NCBI GenBank assembly: GCA_033809355.1
Contig: JAPXLV010000004.1
Location: 8,996 to 72,995 of the forward strand
DNA: 64,000 nucleotides
Source: T3Sed10-213 sp012519365
GTDB taxonomy: Bacteria; Planctomycetota; Phycisphaerae; Sedimentisphaerales; Anaerohalosphaeraceae
Direction of reading: 5' to 3'
Shown: one piece after another, positions 61,589 to 64,000 of the stretch
Position numbering within the stretch: the first letter of the stretch is position 1
Layout of the letters: every line of letters starts with the position of its first letter
Made by a program: the position numbers and the translations under genes
Notes under the pieces: generated by a model
Seen by the model: only the letters and a program-made list of their open reading frames with translations
Told to the model about the DNA's origin: nothing
Databases searched by the model: none

Positions 61589-62977
61589 TTATTCCGGCAG
61601 GGCAGTGCCGTCGATGCTCACTCCTGAAACAAAAGGATGGATTCGCAGCATCGCAGCTACGTCTCCTGCGGATTTGCCGTTTATCCGGATATTTTCAAAA
61701 CTCACCTGCTTGACCATGTGCTCGGGGTCCGCTCCTTCCAGATGAAAGAAGACTGACGCGGGGTTGTCCGTCGTAATATCCAGATTTTTGAATTGGATGT
61801 TTTCGATTCGGCCGGGTTTTTGAAGAACCATGTACTGGTTAACGGTGGGGCGCAGCCGTGCGATTTCGCCTTTGCCGACGGCGTTGATGCGGATGCCGTC
61901 AATGACCACATCCGTCAGAGGCATTTGCTCGCCTGGCTCCATCAAGAAAGGCGTCATCGTGTAATGAATGATCCGGCTGTTGACCACCCGGATTCGTCGC
62001 ATGGCTTCGGCCTGGCTTTCATGGGCAAACAGGATGATGCGTGCCCGGCTGCACCAAAAGACCATATTCTCAATCGTGATATCTTCGGACGGCAGACGAC
62101 GGCCGCCGCGAAGCCCCTTAATCGACATGCAGTCGTCATCGGTGCGAATGAAGCAGTCGCTGACGGCGATTCTGCGACTGTTGCAGGGATTGATGCCGTC
62201 ATCGTTCTGAACACGGTCATTGACGATTTTGAGATTGGTGACGGTGACGTTTTCGCATTCCCTCGGGACCAGCGTCCAGCCATAAGAGCCCCGGAGAATA
62301 ATTCCGTCGATGGATACATTGCTGCATCGTTCCAGTCCCAGCAGATGCCCGCGGGGGCCTTTAATCCAGGGCCAGTCGGACCCGTCAATTATACCCCGGC
62401 CCGTGATGGTGATGTCATTGGCGTCTGCGGCGAAGACAGCGGCCTTCAGGACGGCCCCCGGCGCCAGGTACAAGGTTTGGCCGCTCTTTAATTGGAGCAC
62501 ATCCCCGGGAACACGATGAACGCCGTGGCCGAAGAAGATGACATTTTTGTCCGACCTGTCCGGGATCTTGGTTTGGGGCGGATTGGCAAACAGCAGCAGG
62601 ACATTTTTCATTCCGTACGGTTCAACCGAAATCTTGCGAGGCTGCTCAAGACGAAAGTGAATCTGCGTGTCTGCCGTGCGGGGTTGGATGTCGTAATCCT
62701 GCGGTCGGATGACGACCTCGTTGAACGGCTCGGCCGCTTCAACGCGAACCTCGACCGGACCGTCCATATCAAAATAGGCGAAGCTGTACAGGACACCCAA
62801 CTGGAGTTTGTTGCACTTCGCTGTCCAGACAGGGATTTGCCTGTCGTTAATGAAGACGTTGTAGTGGGCTGAAGGGGTTTCTTCGTCCGGCATCTGCGGG
62901 ATGGCTATCTCACCTCTGCCGATTGCCGATATGGCCAATACAACAAACCAGCCAACGATCATGAGTACATTTTTCAT
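61589..62977 (-). CDS. GH28-like parallel beta-helix protein, secreted
   Basis: 462 residues with a signal peptide (about 1-22, MIVGWFVVLAISAIG), a beta-sandwich-like N-terminal part and a right-handed beta-helix. The pectinase (GH28) hallmarks are partly present: NDDGINPCNSRRI for the first Asp and IRTDDDCMSIKG for the Asp pair. The GHG and RIK motifs that complete the active site are not there (SRAR and RIRVV occupy the equivalent places). It may act on a different polymer or have changed mechanism. AAGGA stands 8 nt before ATG 62977. It is flanked by two mobile relics. Confidence 0.75.
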   Translation of the reverse strand: MKNVLMIVGWFVVLAISAIGRGEIAIPQMPDEETPSAHYNVFINDRQIPVWTAKCNKLQLGVLYSFAYFDMDGPVEVRVEAAEPFNEVVIRPQDYDIQPRTADTQIHFRLEQPRKISVEPYGMKNVLLLFANPPQTKIPDRSDKNVIFFGHGVHRVPGDVLQLKSGQTLYLAPGAVLKAAVFAADANDITITGRGIIDGSDWPWIKGPRGHLLGLERCSNVSIDGIILRGSYGWTLVPRECENVTVTNLKIVNDRVQNDDGINPCNSRRIAVSDCFIRTDDDCMSIKGLRGGRRLPSEDITIENMVFWCSRARIILFAHESQAEAMRRIRVVNSRIIHYTMTPFLMEPGEQMPLTDVVIDGIRINAVGKGEIARLRPTVNQYMVLQKPGRIENIQFKNLDITTDNPASVFFHLEGADPEHMVKQVSFENIRINGKSAGDVAAMLRIHPFVSGVSIDGTALPE

Positions 62978-63214
62978 CTGGCATCCTTGTTTAACCCGAA
63001 TTTCCCAAGTAAAATCGTGCAAAAAGCAAGATTTTAACAGTATAGGGCTTATGGATGCTGTCTACAACAGTTTTTGTGTTCAGAGTTGAAGACCCCAATG
63101 GGTGAAGCCAAAAAGGAGGGGTCTGTAAAAAAATGACGGCTGTAAGTGACATGAAGCAGAAAAGCCGTATATTTACGGGATTTTGAGGAAAACTGGTCGT
63201 GAAATCGATTTTTC

Positions 63215-63242
63215 TTGACCTTGCGGCAGCGATTTTTATAAA
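63215..63242 (+). promoter_or_regulatory. Sigma70-type promoter of the small terminal unit
   Basis: TTGACC (63215-63220), a 16-bp spacer and TATAAA (63237-63242). The predicted start at about 63249 lies just before the TTAGGAG site of the next small frame. The gap upstream (62978-63214) is otherwise without features. Confidence 0.6.
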
Positions 63243-63267
63243 ATTGTAGATGTCGTTAGGAGAAATT

Positions 63268-63489
63268 ATGTTTTTTAACGGTGTATTTGGGAAATGTCAG
63301 ACTATAATACGTCTGATGGAGGATAGGGCAACGCTGGGAAGCGACCCGAACGCCGCCAGACCCTCGGAGCATGGGGCGGCCAAAGCCACCGCCTTATGCC
63401 GTCTTTTATCATGCTCTGAGGCAAAAGCGATAAATCCCAGCCCGAAAAGCGGGCTGAACCTTAACCCAAAGCGTTGCGCTTCAGATTAA
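63268..63489 (+). CDS. Small open frame, function unknown
   Basis: 73 residues, of no family I know. A promoter, an AGGAG site at 6-nt spacing and ATG 63268 are all in order. The sequence has few hydrophobic stretches and many Ala, Ser, Pro and Arg (DPNAARPSEHGAAKATALC), which is more like the translation of a structured RNA than of a folded protein. The same DNA can form a long chain of hairpins, so coding may not be its role. Confidence 0.35.
   Translation: MFFNGVFGKCQTIIRLMEDRATLGSDPNAARPSEHGAAKATALCRLLSCSEAKAINPSPKSGLNLNPKRCASD
63297..63481 (+). ncRNA. Candidate structured RNA, class unknown
   Basis: Within 185 nt these helices can be drawn: TCAGAC/GTCTGA (63297-63302 with 63311-63316); CGCT-GGGA-AGCG with a GNRA loop (63332-63343); a 12-bp stem CCTCGGAGCATG/CATGCTCTGAGG (63362-63373 with 63410-63421, one wobble) that encloses GGCGG/CCGCC (63375-63379 with 63389-63393); CAGCCCG/CGGGCTG (63438-63444 with 63450-63456); and AAGCG/CGCTT at 63469-63481. 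GCTGGGA (63333-63339) could alternatively pair with TCCCAGC (63435-63441), so two exclusive folds exist. This behaviour is riboswitch- or antiterminator-like, but I match no known class. Confidence 0.4.
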
Positions 63490-63523
63490 AATGCGCAAAA
63501 CAAAAACCAATAACCCTAAAAAG

Positions 63524-63545
63524 GTGTCTGACCCCTTAAATTTTC
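63524..63545. repeat. Left inverted repeat of the AT-rich cassette
   Basis: 22 bp beginning GTGTCTGACCCC and ending in ATTTTC. Its exact reverse complement lies at 63944-63965. Confidence 0.95.
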
Positions 63546-63563
63546 CTGGTAAAAGGGTAAATT

Positions 63564-63953
63564 ATGATGGCAAAAAAAATCGTACCTTTATTATTTTGGA
63601 TGGTTCTTTTGTCTTGGATAATATCTTTATTTGTCTGTTTGACTTCACTTTCTGCGATTCGAAACAACAAAGAATGGAACTCAATATATGTTTTTTGGGT
63701 TGTTATCCCAAGCATGGCAACTTATAGATATTTGACCATAATTAATAGCCTATTATTAATTCTTGAAATATGTTCTACAGTAATACCCTTGAAAAGAATT
63801 GCTATTTTCAGAGTATATTTACGACCGCATTTAATAATTTTGATGGTGGTTTTTTGCTTGCTTGTTATGTACTACTTTTTTAACTTTTACGCATTATTAT
63901 GTGATATGTATAGTATATGGTTTTTGTGGTCATTCGTGACGGTGAAAATTTAA
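63564..63953 (+). CDS. Small membrane protein inside the inverted-repeat cassette
   Basis: 129 residues, no family recognised. Three hydrophobic segments can be seen: VPLLFWMVLLSWIISLFVCL near residues 6-26, a second at about 54-73 and a third at about 89-113. The sequence is rich in Ile, Leu, Phe and Tyr with few charges. AAGGG lies 6 nt before ATG 63564; ATG 63567 is possible. Base use is very AT-rich and unlike the neighbours, pointing to transfer. The last codons and stop (GTGAAAATTTAA) lie in or next to the right repeat. It may be a cargo gene such as a toxin or immunity protein; this is only a guess. Confidence 0.6.
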   Translation: MMAKKIVPLLFWMVLLSWIISLFVCLTSLSAIRNNKEWNSIYVFWVVIPSMATYRYLTIINSLLLILEICSTVIPLKRIAIFRVYLRPHLIILMVVFCLLVMYYFFNFYALLCDMYSIWFLWSFVTVKI

Positions 63954-63965
63954 GGGGTCAGACAC
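63944..63965. repeat. Right inverted repeat of the AT-rich cassette
   Basis: 22 bp beginning GAAAAT and ending GGGGTCAGACAC, the exact reverse complement of 63524-63545. It contains the stop codon of the cassette gene. Confidence 0.95.
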
Positions 63966-64000
63966 AATCCTGTTCGGCACTGAATTTGCTCTTTGTTAAC

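Larger units (their letters stand above)
63524..63965. mobile_element. 442-bp AT-rich cassette bounded by perfect 22-bp inverted repeats
   Basis: The two repeats match at all 22 positions and flank a single small gene. The inside is far richer in A and T than the rest of the window. The stop codon of the gene falls inside the right repeat, so repeat and gene have evolved together. GGGGTCAGACAC-type phrases occur around REP-like and small transposon-associated sequences in bacteria, which suggests mobility; no transposase is encoded. No clear target duplication is visible. Confidence 0.65.

Noticed and set aside
63321..63400. c-di-GMP-I riboswitch
   Set aside because: AGGGCAA, a GNRA loop and CAAAGCCACCG occur, but the order and the 3' receptor strand do not fit the consensus. 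It is reported only as an unassigned fold.
1..64000. CRISPR arrays, rRNA or prophage genes
   Set aside because: No regularly spaced direct repeats, rRNA-like conserved blocks or phage structural genes were seen anywhere in the window.

Overview
The window reads as chromosomal DNA of a Planctomycetota bacterium, most likely class Phycisphaerae. This rests on secreted proteins that end in planctomycete-style dockerin repeats, a conserved MADW-type planctomycete protein, a pyrophosphate-dependent phosphofructokinase together with a membrane pyrophosphatase, and a moderately GC-rich housekeeping content. The assignment is an inference from protein style; no rRNA gene is present. I see no tRNA, CRISPR array, prophage or replication origin.

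Layout. 1-4 kb: the end of an MFS transporter, then proS and a PPi-dependent phosphofructokinase on the minus strand. 4-5 kb: a fluoride-exporter unit (crcB plus a DUF190 gene) behind a good promoter and a folded leader. 5-14 kb: a GH10-like protein that has lost both catalytic glutamates, a ComEA-like protein, a lipoprotein, a homocysteine methyltransferase domain, cysS and ruvC-ruvA-ruvB. 14-17 kb: a periplasmic PpiC-type isomerase, then a secreted papain-like protease with a beta-helix and dockerin. 17-23.4 kb: a minus-strand run of M42 peptidase, M3 peptidase, an oversized MDR dehydrogenase and a PHP protein, divergent from an aldo/keto reductase with ferredoxin-like cysteines. 25-28 kb: rpsB-tsf, a terminator, then pyrH-frr. 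28-36 kb: AsmA-like and YihY membrane or envelope proteins, a LysE exporter, a shikimate kinase-chorismate synthase fusion and a PQQ-type beta-propeller. 36-46 kb: coiled-coil lipoprotein, PTS EIIA-like protein, lone GspF, YjbQ, polyferredoxin, argJ and a K+-dependent membrane pyrophosphatase. 46-60 kb: rsfS, argS, a second yjbQ, a dockerin subtilase, AddB, a decayed class II photolyase, a MATE pump, ribD and an S41 protease.

The last 4 kb (60.7-64 kb) is an accessory patch. It holds an IS256-type element whose transposase is reduced to its two ends, a GH28-like gene, a small promoter-driven unit whose transcript can fold into many hairpins, and a 442-bp AT-rich cassette. The cassette is bounded by perfect 22-bp inverted repeats and carries a small membrane-protein gene. 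This end is where undescribed biology is most likely.

Together the genes suggest a heterotroph that uses pyrophosphate in both glycolysis and membrane energisation, secretes dockerin-tagged proteases and handles plant or algal polysaccharides. Most gene calls rest on motifs visible in the translations. Promoters, terminators and RNA folds were found by eye and not scored by any program.
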